Of a stretch of DNA of 64,000 nucleotides, positions 18,217-29,255 are shown piece by piece. The notes under the pieces are model-generated. The model was given only the letters and a program-made list of their open reading frames with translations, was not told where the DNA came from and did not search any database. This stretch comes from Flavivirga aquatica (GTDB taxonomy: Bacteria; Bacteroidota; Bacteroidia; Flavobacteriales; Flavobacteriaceae): assembly GCF_001747085.1 (NCBI RefSeq), contig NZ_MDJD01000034.1, positions 62,001 to 126,000 of the forward strand, written 5' to 3'. The translations under genes were made by a program, and so were the position numbers. How positions within the stretch are numbered: position 1 is the first letter of the stretch; each line of letters begins with the position of its first letter.

Positions 18217-18613
18217 TATACTATTAAGTAAATCTAAAGTATGTCTTTTAGAATTTAAGATTTTCTTTATATATACTAAAAAAGGATAACTTCCTTGTTT
18301 GTTGAATAGTTGTTGCGTTTTAATGAAGTGATTGTATAATGTTTCAAATTAAAAAAACCCTCAAAATCTAGCGATTAAGAAGGTTTTAATAATTAAAAAT
18401 GGGGAATTGAATAGATATACTCTAAAAATAATTGAATCTTAAATCTAACATGTCTATCAATTCCCCACTTTTGTATTCTTCTTATTCTGTTTCTGAAGTG
18501 TATAACCTCAATAGTTATGAATAAGACTATTGAAAAATTTTAAACTCAAAGCCAATAAAGCATTCTAATTTGCTCAAGCTAAAATTGATTCAACTAAGGA
18601 GAGGATAATTAAA
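18217..18613. other. Intergenic region between IS element and katG, with a long inverted repeat
   Basis: No gene is supported. TGGGGAATTGA (18400-18410) and TCAATTCCCCA (18457-18467) are perfect inverted arms. With one extra base on the left the pairing continues into ATAGA/TCTAT, so a ~68-base hairpin could form. It lies 147 bases beyond the katG stop and has no T-run next to the stem, so it is not a typical terminator. Confidence 0.45.
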
Positions 18614-20905
<2,292 letters not shown>

Positions 20906-21024
20906 TTAATTAAATGGTTTTATTACTAAATTTGTTGTGGATTCTAACTTGAAAATAGATAACAAGTGAATTTTTTTATAAGCAAGATTTATTTGTTTGT
21001 CTTTTTTTATGAAACGAGTATTTT

Positions 21025-21525
21025 TTAGAAGCCAATACCAAAGTGCAATGCCGTAGTAATAGATACTTCTTGATTATTGCCTACTCTTAAGGGTAATACG
21101 AATTCTGCAAAAACATTAGTTTTTCCAATAAGAAACCCTTTATTCAAAAGTGGAGTGATTCCATACCTTCCACTTTTAGTCTCAAAAGCAATCCTATTTC
21201 CAAACGTAAGTTTATTACCTATACCCCACAATAAACCAGGGTGAATTATTAGTTCGTTTACAGAGCTATAATTATCCCTATTAGAACCAATAAATGGAAC
21301 AAATTCTAGATCAAAGGCGAATTTTTCGTTTTTCCTTACCGTAATACCTATGGGGAATCCAATGGTATACGGGTCAAAACCATCAGAAGTTTCTCCGTCT
21401 TGAATAGTTATTATTGGTTGGACAAAGCCAAAGTGACCGCCAATAGAATTTTGTGCCTTAGCACTGTAAGTATTTAAACCTATAAATAGAATACTTGTAA
21501 TAAATAAAAATGATTTTAAAGTCAT
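21025..21525 (-). CDS. Small outer-membrane beta-barrel-like protein, unknown
   Basis: A signal peptide ending SAKAQ precedes ~140 residues with alternating hydrophobic/polar strands, Gly- and aromatic-rich, ending in HFGIGF with terminal Phe as in outer-membrane barrels. No family was recognised beyond this pattern. It lies 135 bases upstream of katG on the same strand, but the gap contains no obvious link between them. Surface or envelope location is likely; function unknown. Confidence 0.7.
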   Translation of the reverse strand: MTLKSFLFITSILFIGLNTYSAKAQNSIGGHFGFVQPIITIQDGETSDGFDPYTIGFPIGITVRKNEKFAFDLEFVPFIGSNRDNYSSVNELIIHPGLLWGIGNKLTFGNRIAFETKSGRYGITPLLNKGFLIGKTNVFAEFVLPLRVGNNQEVSITTALHFGIGF

Positions 21526-21947
21526 AATATTAATAATTTGTGTGTGTGTTATATTAATGAATATCTGATTTCTATAATGTTACTTTATAGGTATAAGTTT
21601 AATGTACGTGCAACGAATTGATTTTTTATTCTAATACTCAGGTTTGTATAATATGGTTTTGGTTGGATTAACTTCAATTTAAAAATTAGATAACCTCAAA
21701 GTTCATACAAATTTCAAAAAGATGAAAAAACACCTATATCATTAATTAATTACAACTATACAAGTAAGATTATACGTTCAAAATTAGAATAATAAATATG
21801 AGTAATATGTTAGATATCTAACATATTAAGTTATATAATTAGATTATATCTGCTCTAGAGTAGTACACATGATAATGCCTGTTTGCAATTGGTAGCGTTA
21901 AGAATAAGACTTAAAAACTGAAGAAGTTTATATAAAACTATAGGCCA
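21526..21947. other. Intergenic region with a 26-bp perfect palindrome
   Basis: No open frame of note lies here. The striking feature is the palindrome at 21804-21829. It lies 119 bases past the stop of the TPR gene and 279 bases before the start of the small barrel gene, both on the minus strand, so it could terminate one or control the other. Confidence 0.5.
21804..21829. promoter_or_regulatory. 26-bp perfect palindrome
   Basis: The arm TAATATGTTAGAT (21804-21816) is followed directly by its exact reverse complement ATCTAACATATTA (21817-21829), without a loop. A loopless 13-bp arm fits a protein-binding operator at least as well as a terminator. No second copy was found in the window. Confidence 0.5.
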
Positions 21948-24005
21948 CTATCTAAATATAGGGCTATTAAATAAGTACCATTTAAAGCGCAAACCAATTT
22001 CTGTAAAAGTAAAACCAGCAGCAGTAGCAGAGGCAATATTACTTTGGGTTCCATAAATATTAAATACGGAACGTTTAGAAAGCTTATAACCCAATTTTCC
22101 TTGAATTCTATAGGTGTTTTGTTTTTCATTATTTTCAATAAATTGAAACCCAGTAGCCGCAGTTAACTCATAAAACCAAGCCTTAGATTTTGTAATAACT
22201 TCATCTTTAATCAAGTTTACAAAAAGCTCTGTAGCATTAAATTTTTCAGGACTAAAATAAATAGAAGGGACTTGATTTTTAAAAGTAATGTATTGATAGT
22301 TTAAACCAGCCTTTAGCGATGGTTTACTAAGTATATTATAATATAATGAAGTAAATAATAGGTTTCTATTATTGTCATCATTTTGAAAGGTGTAAAAATA
22401 CTGTGTGAACCATCCTAAATTAAAGTTTGAGTTAATATTATAGTTAGCATAAAGATTATTCATAACGATTTCGCGGTCTAATAAATCGGCATTAAAATTT
22501 TGTATTTCGCGTTTGTAACCAATATCTAAAATATGTAGTTTAATTGGTTTAATATTAAAAGATAGATCTGTTAACAATTGAGTATAATCATCTGTATTTG
22601 TTTTTGCGGCAGTAATACCAGCACGACCTTTAAACGTAATATTGGGTAATAATTGATAAGCTAACCCCAATGATGCATTATTAGAGGTCGCTTCATTATT
22701 CGTTATTTTATTACTAGTAGTTCTATATTGATATCTAGCTAACCATTTAAATCTTATTGATGTTGGAAACTCTAAATCGACTTGTAAAGATATAGATTCG
22801 TTATCTCCATTATCTTGGGTATAAGCAGCTTTTGTTTCTAAAAAAGGCGTAAAACTCATGTTTAAGTCTTTAATAAAATTTGAGGCATCCTTTTGTTTAT
22901 CATAAAAACGTAATGTATTATTTGCAGATTGGTACGCTTCATTATAAAAACCTAAAGCTTTTAAAGCATTAGCTTTACCTAGATTACCATCAAAGGATGT
23001 ACTGTCATTTTCTAAAATATGATTGTAATCGTCTATACTTTTTTTAAAATCATTTTTATAAATATTTAAAGTAGCACGTAAGGCTAAAACCCAATTTTCG
23101 TTAGGTGTTTTGGTTATTAAAGTATCAATAGTTGTTTGTGCTTCTTTATATTTTTTATTCCATATTAAGGCTTGTATGTAACGTTCTTTAGTTTGTTTTA
23201 TAATAGTTGTATCTGCTAAATTAACAAGAGAATTATAGGCATTTTTACTAATTTTTAAAGCCTTTTTTTCTTTTCCTTTTAAATATTTTACTAAAGCTAA
23301 ACCGTTTAGAGCAATAGTTTTATTGTTTGGGTTATTACTTATGGTATTATAAGTAGTTTCTGCTTTATTGAGCTCGCCAGAAATTAAATAGAGATTAGCT
23401 AAATTAAGTAAGGTGTCTTTATCATCTTTAAAAAGCGATAAATTTTCCTTTAAAAGTTTTTCGGCCTCAATGTAGTTTTGCTGTTGCTGGTTTTTATAAG
23501 CATAACCTAAATAAATGTATTTTTTAGAAGTTAATGCATTTGGGTTTCCTGGTAAAACAGCTAAGGCTTTGTTTACATAAATTAAAGCGTCTTTATATAT
23601 TTTAAGATTCGATAGGGTATTGGCATATCCTAAAAGCGCAGGAAAGCTTTTATCATGTTCCTTAATTAAACCTTCGTAATATCCTTTGGCGGCATTGTAA
23701 TTTTTATTCCAAAGTAAAGACTCGGCATAATTTAATTTTATTTCAAAATCGGTGGGATAGGTTTTTAGTAGTTGAGTAAATATAGATACAGCTTTTTTAG
23801 AATCACCATCTAAACCTATAGCACGTCCATAACAAAGTTTAGCAGTTTTATTATCTGGATACTCTTTTAAGATAGTTTTAAAAAAAGATACAGCAGTTGC
23901 ATATTTGCCCGTTTCAAGATAGTTAAATCCAGTTTGCATATCTTGAGAAAACACAGAAAATTTTATAAATAAAGTAAGTAATCCTATGGTGTATTTAAGG
24001 GGCAT
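21948..24005 (-). CDS. TPR protein with C-terminal outer-membrane beta-barrel
   Basis: The signal peptide MPLKYTIGLLTLFIKFSVFSQ is followed by about ten tetratricopeptide repeats (~25-400; e.g. NYLETGKYATAVSFFKTIL, LLGYANTLSNLKIYKDALIYV). From ~410 to the end are amphipathic beta-strands with YaiO-like character, with AGLNYQYITF and FTEIGLRFKWYLF near the C-terminus. TPR plus barrel is the architecture of polysaccharide export porins such as PgaA, BcsC and PelB. Its head-to-head neighbours are the STAS/flippase genes, so it is probably the outer-membrane exit of that glycan pathway. This role is inferred from architecture and location. Confidence 0.78.
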   Translation of the reverse strand: MPLKYTIGLLTLFIKFSVFSQDMQTGFNYLETGKYATAVSFFKTILKEYPDNKTAKLCYGRAIGLDGDSKKAVSIFTQLLKTYPTDFEIKLNYAESLLWNKNYNAAKGYYEGLIKEHDKSFPALLGYANTLSNLKIYKDALIYVNKALAVLPGNPNALTSKKYIYLGYAYKNQQQQNYIEAEKLLKENLSLFKDDKDTLLNLANLYLISGELNKAETTYNTISNNPNNKTIALNGLALVKYLKGKEKKALKISKNAYNSLVNLADTTIIKQTKERYIQALIWNKKYKEAQTTIDTLITKTPNENWVLALRATLNIYKNDFKKSIDDYNHILENDSTSFDGNLGKANALKALGFYNEAYQSANNTLRFYDKQKDASNFIKDLNMSFTPFLETKAAYTQDNGDNESISLQVDLEFPTSIRFKWLARYQYRTTSNKITNNEATSNNASLGLAYQLLPNITFKGRAGITAAKTNTDDYTQLLTDLSFNIKPIKLHILDIGYKREIQNFNADLLDREIVMNNLYANYNINSNFNLGWFTQYFYTFQNDDNNRNLLFTSLYYNILSKPSLKAGLNYQYITFKNQVPSIYFSPEKFNATELFVNLIKDEVITKSKAWFYELTAATGFQFIENNEKQNTYRIQGKLGYKLSKRSVFNIYGTQSNIASATAAGFTFTEIGLRFKWYLFNSPIFR

Positions 24006-24030
24006 ATTTTCGGTTTTTATCTAAATGCAA

Positions 24031-24062
24031 GTTAGTCATAACAATTGAATCATTCACCTACA
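24031..24062 (+). promoter_or_regulatory. 21-bp-spaced repeats upstream of the STAS/flippase operon
   Basis: ATTCACCTACA (24052-24062) matches AYTNRTCKANA at all but one fixed position. A weaker copy GTTAGTCATAA (24031-24041) begins exactly 21 bp earlier. The pair lies 95-126 bases before the first STAS start. It is the weakest of the five sites. Confidence 0.45.
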
Positions 24063-24156
24063 GAAAACTGCAATTGAACGAAATTTATGTCACTTTCATT
24101 GATTATTATAAGATCTTTGAATATAAAAAGTTAAAGCAGATTAATAATTAGAAATT

Positions 24157-24435
24157 ATGGCACTTAAAATCACTCAGCAAAGAGAAATTTTTTTAGTAGA
24201 AGGAACTCTAAATATGCTTACCGCATTAAACTTTAAAAACCATGTTGAATCTGTTATGGAACATTGCGATGATTTGGTTATTGATATTGATAATGTAACA
24301 GAAATTGATAATAATGGAATGGAAGCAATAAGATCGATTTACGAAAAAACATTAGAGAGTAACAAAAAGTTTTATGTTGTTGGAGCAGGATGTAAAGAAG
24401 TTTATGATGATTTATGTGTAAATAACGCAGTTTAA
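24157..24435 (+). CDS. STAS-domain protein lacking the usual phospho-serine
   Basis: This 92-residue protein folds as a STAS domain of the anti-sigma-factor-antagonist type: IFLVEGTLNMLTALNFKNHV, DDLVIDIDNVTEIDNNGMEAIRSIYE, KFYVVGAGCKEVYDDL. In SpoIIAA/RsbV the motif is D-S-S-G with a phosphorylated Ser; here it reads D-N-N-G, so it cannot be phosphorylated there and may be constitutively active. It begins an apparent operon with a second STAS gene 26 bases on, a flippase and then a GT4 transferase. No anti-sigma kinase or PP2C phosphatase is in the window. A role as a structural or partner-switch component of glycan synthesis is possible. Confidence 0.8.
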   Translation: MALKITQQREIFLVEGTLNMLTALNFKNHVESVMEHCDDLVIDIDNVTEIDNNGMEAIRSIYEKTLESNKKFYVVGAGCKEVYDDLCVNNAV

Positions 24436-24461
24436 TTAAAGTAACCCCAAAACTTAATATT

Positions 24462-24764
24462 ATGGACTTCAAAATAATAAACAACAAAGGTATTTTTGAA
24501 ATACACGGAGATTTTACAAATATACAGACTAATCAAGTAGCAGATTATTTTAGTAATTTATTAGATAAGTATTATGAGATTATTATTTGCCTTAAACAAG
24601 TAGATAAAATTGACAATACAGCTATAAAAGTAATTAGAAGTATAGCAGCCAAAGCTAGAAGGCGTAGCAAAATATTATTTGTATTAGGTAAAGAAAATGA
24701 AAACATTACTAAACAATTAAAAAAAGCTAACCTTAACATTTATAAGAATGACTACGCTAATTAA
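24462..24764 (+). CDS. Second STAS-like protein
   Basis: This is a 100-residue STAS-like protein: FKIINNKGIFEIHGDFTNIQ, EIIICLKQVDKIDNTAIKVIRSI, RSKILFVLGKENENI. The phosphorylation motif reads D-N-T-A, so a Thr stands where the Ser is normally found, unlike the Asn in the preceding paralogue. It overlaps the flippase gene by 17 bases, showing a shared transcript. The two STAS proteins could form a pair in which only one can be phosphorylated. Similarity between the two (KIDNTAIKVIRSI and EIDNNGMEAIRSI) suggests tandem duplication. Confidence 0.72.
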   Translation: MDFKIINNKGIFEIHGDFTNIQTNQVADYFSNLLDKYYEIIICLKQVDKIDNTAIKVIRSIAAKARRRSKILFVLGKENENITKQLKKANLNIYKNDYAN

Positions 24765-25998
24765 TGGTTTAAAAAGAAAAGTATCTTCAGAACAGTTTTT
24801 TATGATAAGTGTTTTGGCTGTGAATGGTGGGAATTATTTGTATAATTTAATTCTTGGTCGTCTCTTAGAACCAGCACAATTTTCTGACGCAGCAGTTTTA
24901 ATAACATTTTTATTAGTTTTGTCTTTTGCAGCTATGACATTTCAATTGGTAACAGCTAAATTTTCGGTGCTTTTTGAAAATCAATTATTTAAAAGTTTTA
25001 TCTCAAGAGTTTATAAAAATGCCATAGTAGTTGGTATTGTATTGGGGGTTCTTATCATACTTTGTTCAAGTCAATTACAAGAATTATTCAATACATCTTC
25101 ATCAAAAATGTTTGTTGTTTTTGGTTGTGGCGTACCACTATATTTTTTAATGAGTGTAAATCGTGGTATTTTTCAAGGTAAAAAAGAGTTAAAATCATTA
25201 TCGACAACATATCAGGCAGAAATGTTAAGTCGTTTGTTGCTAACAATAGGACTCATTTTGTTATTTAATATAGAATCATCTGTAGTTATTGCAATAGGCA
25301 TTTTAATATCTTTTATTTTTGGTTTGTTACCATTTAAGTTTAAGAATATAATATATAAGAACTCATTATCAATAGGCGAAGTAGATGTTAAAGACATAAG
25401 AAATTTTTTTATAATAACAGCATTTTATGAGCTCACCCAAATTATTATAAATAACAGCGATATTCTTTTAGTAAAGCATTATTTTGAACCTCATGAAGCT
25501 GGGTTGTATGCATCTTTAGCATTAATAGGAAGGATTGTGTATTTTGTAGCATGGATGTTTGTTATGTTGTTATTACCAACAGTAGTTAAGTTAAAAAAAG
25601 AAGGCAAAGAAACAGCTCCAATATTATTTAAGTATGTAGGATATATAGCAGCAATTTCGATAACTATTATAATAGCTTGTGTTAGTTTTCCAGAAACAAT
25701 TATTAATGTGCTATTTGGATCTAATTATACCAGTATGGCACCGTTATTATGGAAATATGCTCTAGCTACATCTATGTTTGCCATATCAAATATTTTCGCT
25801 TATTACTATCTGTCTTTAGATAAGTATGTGCCTGTAATTATATCTGGTGTATTTGGCATGCTACAAATGGGACTTGTAATAGTATATCACAATAATCTAG
25901 AACAAGTGGTACACATGCAAATTATAGCTATGGTTTTACTATTAGTTATACAAATAACAGTTTTTAAAGTAAGTCAATTAAAATTAAAAAATGCTTGA
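24748..25998 (+). CDS. Polysaccharide flippase of the MOP/Wzx type
   Basis: This 416-residue integral membrane protein has about 12 predicted helices. The N-terminal AVNGGNYLYNLILGRLLEPAQF resembles the first helix pair of Wzx/MATE-like exporters, and later stretches such as SVNRGIFQGKKELKSLSTTYQAEMLSRLLL and ASLALIGRIVYFVAWMFVMLLLPTVVKLKKEGKE fit the polysaccharide biosynthesis family. PelG of the Pel system is a comparable flippase. It should move a lipid-linked or nascent glycan across the inner membrane. It overlaps the STAS gene before it, so regulation through STAS proteins at the level of this transporter is imaginable but unproven. Confidence 0.85.
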   Translation: MTTLINGLKRKVSSEQFFMISVLAVNGGNYLYNLILGRLLEPAQFSDAAVLITFLLVLSFAAMTFQLVTAKFSVLFENQLFKSFISRVYKNAIVVGIVLGVLIILCSSQLQELFNTSSSKMFVVFGCGVPLYFLMSVNRGIFQGKKELKSLSTTYQAEMLSRLLLTIGLILLFNIESSVVIAIGILISFIFGLLPFKFKNIIYKNSLSIGEVDVKDIRNFFIITAFYELTQIIINNSDILLVKHYFEPHEAGLYASLALIGRIVYFVAWMFVMLLLPTVVKLKKEGKETAPILFKYVGYIAAISITIIIACVSFPETIINVLFGSNYTSMAPLLWKYALATSMFAISNIFAYYYLSLDKYVPVIISGVFGMLQMGLVIVYHNNLEQVVHMQIIAMVLLLVIQITVFKVSQLKLKNA

Positions 25999-26161
25999 AA
26001 CAATTAAATTACGCTATAAACAGGTTTTATTATTTTTCTAATAAAGGGAATAAAAAAATCTAACTATCAGTAATATAATTACTTACATATTAAATAAGCT
26101 ATAGTTGAATAAAAAACGCTTTAAGAATAGATTTAAAAACCGTTTTATAACGCGTGTTCAG

Positions 26162-26214
26162 TTTAATCTATAGAAAATAACCACTCATCTACAGTAAGTA
26201 TCGACTTATCTATA
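26162..26214 (+). promoter_or_regulatory. Three 21-bp-spaced repeats upstream of the GT4 gene
   Basis: TTTAATCTATA (26162-26172), ACTCATCTACA (26183-26193) and ACTTATCTATA (26204-26214) begin exactly 21 and 21 bp apart. The second and third fit AYTNRTCKANA fully; the first has one mismatch at its first base. The last copy ends 60 bases before the ATG. This is the clearest site of the set. Confidence 0.7.
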
Positions 26215-26274
26215 ACTAATCGAATTTAGATTTTAAAACCGTGAAATTTATACTATAATTAAAAATTGAATATT

Positions 26275-27492
26275 ATGAAATTAGCAATCGTAACTGCGTA
26301 TCCCCCAAGCAAAGTAACATTAAACGAGTACGCATTTCATTTAGTAAAACACTTTAGACAAAAAGAAAGTATCACAGAACTCATTTTATTAACCGATACT
26401 ACTAAAGGTAAAAAAGATATAGAACTTATAGAACAAGGGTGTAAAATAACGATTAAAGAATGTTGGACATTCAACAGTTATTTAAATATAGTAAAAGTTA
26501 ACAAAGCAATTAATAAAACTAAGCCAGATGCTGTATTGTTTAATTTACAATTTATGAAATTTGGTGATAAAAAAATAGCAGCCGCTTTAGGTTTAATGTT
26601 ACCATGGGTTTGCAAGTTTAAAAAAATTCCGAGTATTGTTTTATTACACAATATTCTTGAAGAAGTAGATTTAGGAAGCGCTGGGTTTACAAATAATAAA
26701 ATGATGCAAAAACTATATGGCTTTATAGGAGCTACCCTAACAAGATTGATACTTCAAGCAGACACAGTTGCTGTAACCATGCAGAAATATGTTGAAATTT
26801 TAAAAGCAAAATACAAAGCTAAAAATGTGAAATTAATTCCTCATGGAACTTTCGAAATATTAGAAGAACCTAAATATAATATGCCTTTGGAACCTTTTAA
26901 AGTGATGACCTTTGGTAAATTTGGAACTTATAAAAAAGTAGAAGGATTAATTGAAGCTGTAGAGTGTATTAAAGAATATTCAAATTTAAATTTGGAAGTT
27001 GTTATAGCAGGAACAGATAACCCAAATACGCCAGGGTATTTAAATTCAGTTAAGGAAAAATATAATCATGTGAATGGAATAACTTTTACAGGTTATGTAG
27101 AGGAACAAGATGTCCCAAAATTATTTAAAGAGAGTGCAGTAGTTGTATTTCCTTATACTTCTACAACAGGAAGTTCTGGAGTGTTACATCAAGCGGGGAG
27201 TTATGGTAAAGCAGTTGTTATGCCAGATTTAGGGGATTTAGCACTTTTAGTGAAAGATGAAGGGTATAGAGGTGAATTTTTTGAGCCAACAAGTGTAAGC
27301 AGCTTAGCTTCTGCCATTCAAAAAATAATTATAAATAACGATTATAGAGTGGAATTAGAAAAAGCTAATTATAAGGCAGCTACGGCTTATCCTATGTCTA
27401 AAATTACAGATATATATATAGAAACTTTTCAAACCATTATAAGAAAAAAATCTAAAGAAAATTTAGTAAAAGCAGAAGAAATCATTTTTTAA
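26275..27492 (+). CDS. GT4-type glycosyltransferase
   Basis: This is a GT-B fold glycosyltransferase of family 4 (Glycos_transf_1). The N-terminal half begins KLAIVTAYPPSKVTLNEYAFHLV. The C-terminal donor-binding half has FKVMTFGKFGTYKKVEGLIEAV, VVIAGTDNPNTPGYL, ITFTGYVEEQDVPKLFKESAVVVFPY and the EX7E-like segment SSGVLHQAGSYGKAVVM. It is cytosolic or peripheral and should extend the glycan handled by the neighbouring flippase; PelF is a GT4 enzyme in the comparable Pel locus. The frame is open from a TTG at 26266, but the ATG at 26275 is the likely start. Three conserved direct repeats lie upstream, so it has its own promoter. Confidence 0.88.
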   Translation: MKLAIVTAYPPSKVTLNEYAFHLVKHFRQKESITELILLTDTTKGKKDIELIEQGCKITIKECWTFNSYLNIVKVNKAINKTKPDAVLFNLQFMKFGDKKIAAALGLMLPWVCKFKKIPSIVLLHNILEEVDLGSAGFTNNKMMQKLYGFIGATLTRLILQADTVAVTMQKYVEILKAKYKAKNVKLIPHGTFEILEEPKYNMPLEPFKVMTFGKFGTYKKVEGLIEAVECIKEYSNLNLEVVIAGTDNPNTPGYLNSVKEKYNHVNGITFTGYVEEQDVPKLFKESAVVVFPYTSTTGSSGVLHQAGSYGKAVVMPDLGDLALLVKDEGYRGEFFEPTSVSSLASAIQKIIINNDYRVELEKANYKAATAYPMSKITDIYIETFQTIIRKKSKENLVKAEEIIF

Positions 27493-27575
27493 ATATATAT
27501 ATAAAGCGAGTTTAGTCTCTCCGTTTTGGATTTATAAATCCAAAGCATTCTTGAGCTCGCTTTTTCCATGGAAGT
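27490..27575 (-). pseudogene. Duplicated 3' tail of the GH5-like gene
   Basis: The reverse strand here encodes PWKKRAQECFGFINPKRRD followed by a stop, almost the same as PWRKRAQECFGFINQNGE near the end of the GH5-like protein, and the flanking bases match over ~85 bp. It is therefore the left-over end of a second copy of that gene, now directly downstream of the complete one. On the plus strand the same bases can fold as a hairpin (27503-27563). Confidence 0.75.
27503..27565 (+). terminator. Hairpin that could terminate the GT4 transcript
   Basis: The outer arms AAAGCGAG (27503-27510) and CTCGCTTT (27556-27563) enclose an inner TTTGGATTT/AAATCCAAA stem (about 27525-27544), and T residues follow to 27565. 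It begins 11 bases after the GT4 stop. The sequence is borrowed from the GH5-like coding tail, so its termination function may be incidental. Confidence 0.45.
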
Positions 27576-27737
27576 TTTCAGAAAAAAATAATATTATTAA
27601 TGATTAAAGAGTAGAATTATAAAAGACTAATTATAGGTCGTATACAGTTTATTCTATACCTAAAACCACACGTATATTTAGATAGCTCTCAAACTTTTCA
27701 GGAAAAAACTAATAAAATTTAGTAATACCCAAAGAAA

Positions 27738-29255
27738 TTATTTTTTAGAAATATATATGAAAGCGGACTTAGTCTCTCCGTTTTGGTTTATAAAACCAAA
27801 GCACTCTTGAGCTCGCTTTCTCCATGGAAGTCTACCAACGACTTCTTTAGGTATTTCACTAAAGTCGTATAAAGTCCATGACATAGCTTGTATATTATTT
27901 TTATAAAATAAGTTTTGTGCTTTTTGATGATAATTGGCTTGATCCTGTTCTGAATGACCAACAGGATTCCAAAGACCCTTATAAGAAGACAAACCAAACT
28001 CTGTTATTGCAATAGGTTTATTAGGAATTTGAGTTTGTAATTGCACATATAAAGCCTCTAAATCTTTTAAGTCTTTATAATAATGAAATGAAATTAAATC
28101 TAACTTTTCATTAAGTATTGTAGCACTTTCTATATTAGACCATCCAATAGTAATAGGATGCTTTTTGTCTATCGATTTAACTAAATCTATAGTCACGTTT
28201 AACCAAGAAATAACTTGTTCTTTTCCTCTCGATTTAAAATCTAAATTAGGTTCATTTTTAATATCCCAAGCTAATAAAGCATTGTGGTCTTTTAATGCTG
28301 TAACAAGGGTAGAAGCATGATAAAGATTAAGTGTCCAATTTAAAACCGAATAATCTCCATAAAAATCGAATAAGGTAACAACTACTTTTAATTTTTGAGT
28401 TTCTGCACAGTCTAATACTTGGATTAGTTTTTTTAGCTTTTCGGTATTAATATTAGCCTTTCCAAAATCTTCGTAAGGCACAAAAATCCTAACACTATTT
28501 AACCCAGAGTCTTTAATAATTTTAAAGTCTTTCGATATAATTTTTATATCAAATTTGTCACCATACATATCCCATGGAGATGCTTGTGGATAATAGTTTA
28601 TACCGTTAATAACTGTAGTTGTATTTAAAGCAGGTGTCGTTTTTTTTATATAAGGTTTACTTTTTTCCTTTACTATATGTCTTATACGCCAAAAGCCATC
28701 CTCTAAAAGTAGAATGATTTTATAAGTCGATTTTTCTGTGGTTTCTAGAATAATAGTTTCGTTTTCATAGATGCGCTTATATTCAATCACATCTCTATCT
28801 GTAATAACTATAAGTTGCCCATCTTCACTAAAAAATTCAAGAGTAGGATTGTGTTCTAAAGTCGTACTCTCAATAGAAGTTTTTTTAGAGATATTAAGAG
28901 CAACAAAATTGAAAAGGTTCTTACGTGCATGGTCTGTGTAATAGTCGTCAATACCATTAGTAGTGTTTGTTTTTAAAGCAACATGTTTTACATACCAAGC
29001 ATCTAAATAATCATTTTCAAGAGCATTTAAGGTTTGCTCATCCATAGGTCTACCTTCATTATTTAATGGAGACCATTCTATTTTAGGAAGGTATTGGTCA
29101 ATCTTTTTAATTTCGGTATGTAGCATTTTACTTCTGTTTGCTCCAGTGTTTAAATAACTGTATAAACTACTAATACCAAATAGTATAAGTGTAATAACTC
29201 CTATGTATGAAATAAGCAATATACCCCGGACTATGTTTTGGTTAATACGTATCAT
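27738..29255 (-). CDS. Membrane-anchored GH5-like glycoside hydrolase
   Basis: One N-terminal transmembrane helix (GILLISYIGVITLILFGI) anchors the protein. A ~150-residue NTF2-like region follows (e.g. STYKIILLLEDGFWRIRHIV), then a TIM-barrel hydrolase from ~205: INYYPQASPWDMYGD, SVRIFVPYEDFG, the acid/base Glu in LLAWDIKNEPN, HYYKDLKDLE, and the nucleophile Glu in IAITEFGLSS. These two strand-end Glu fit clan GH-A, family 5 or a relative. It should trim or cleave a glycan in the periplasm, as hydrolases in cellulose, Pel and alginate loci do. It overlaps the Ig-like gene by 4 bases (ATGA). The substrate is unknown. Confidence 0.8.
   Translation of the reverse strand: MIRINQNIVRGILLISYIGVITLILFGISSLYSYLNTGANRSKMLHTEIKKIDQYLPKIEWSPLNNEGRPMDEQTLNALENDYLDAWYVKHVALKTNTTNGIDDYYTDHARKNLFNFVALNISKKTSIESTTLEHNPTLEFFSEDGQLIVITDRDVIEYKRIYENETIILETTEKSTYKIILLLEDGFWRIRHIVKEKSKPYIKKTTPALNTTTVINGINYYPQASPWDMYGDKFDIKIISKDFKIIKDSGLNSVRIFVPYEDFGKANINTEKLKKLIQVLDCAETQKLKVVVTLFDFYGDYSVLNWTLNLYHASTLVTALKDHNALLAWDIKNEPNLDFKSRGKEQVISWLNVTIDLVKSIDKKHPITIGWSNIESATILNEKLDLISFHYYKDLKDLEALYVQLQTQIPNKPIAITEFGLSSYKGLWNPVGHSEQDQANYHQKAQNLFYKNNIQAMSWTLYDFSEIPKEVVGRLPWRKRAQECFGFINQNGETKSAFIYISKK

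Noticed and set aside
26162-26214. Minimal CRISPR-like array
   Set aside because: The 11-bp words are degenerate, the spacers are only 10 bp, and the same arrangement occurs in pairs before other genes; this is a regulatory-site pattern.
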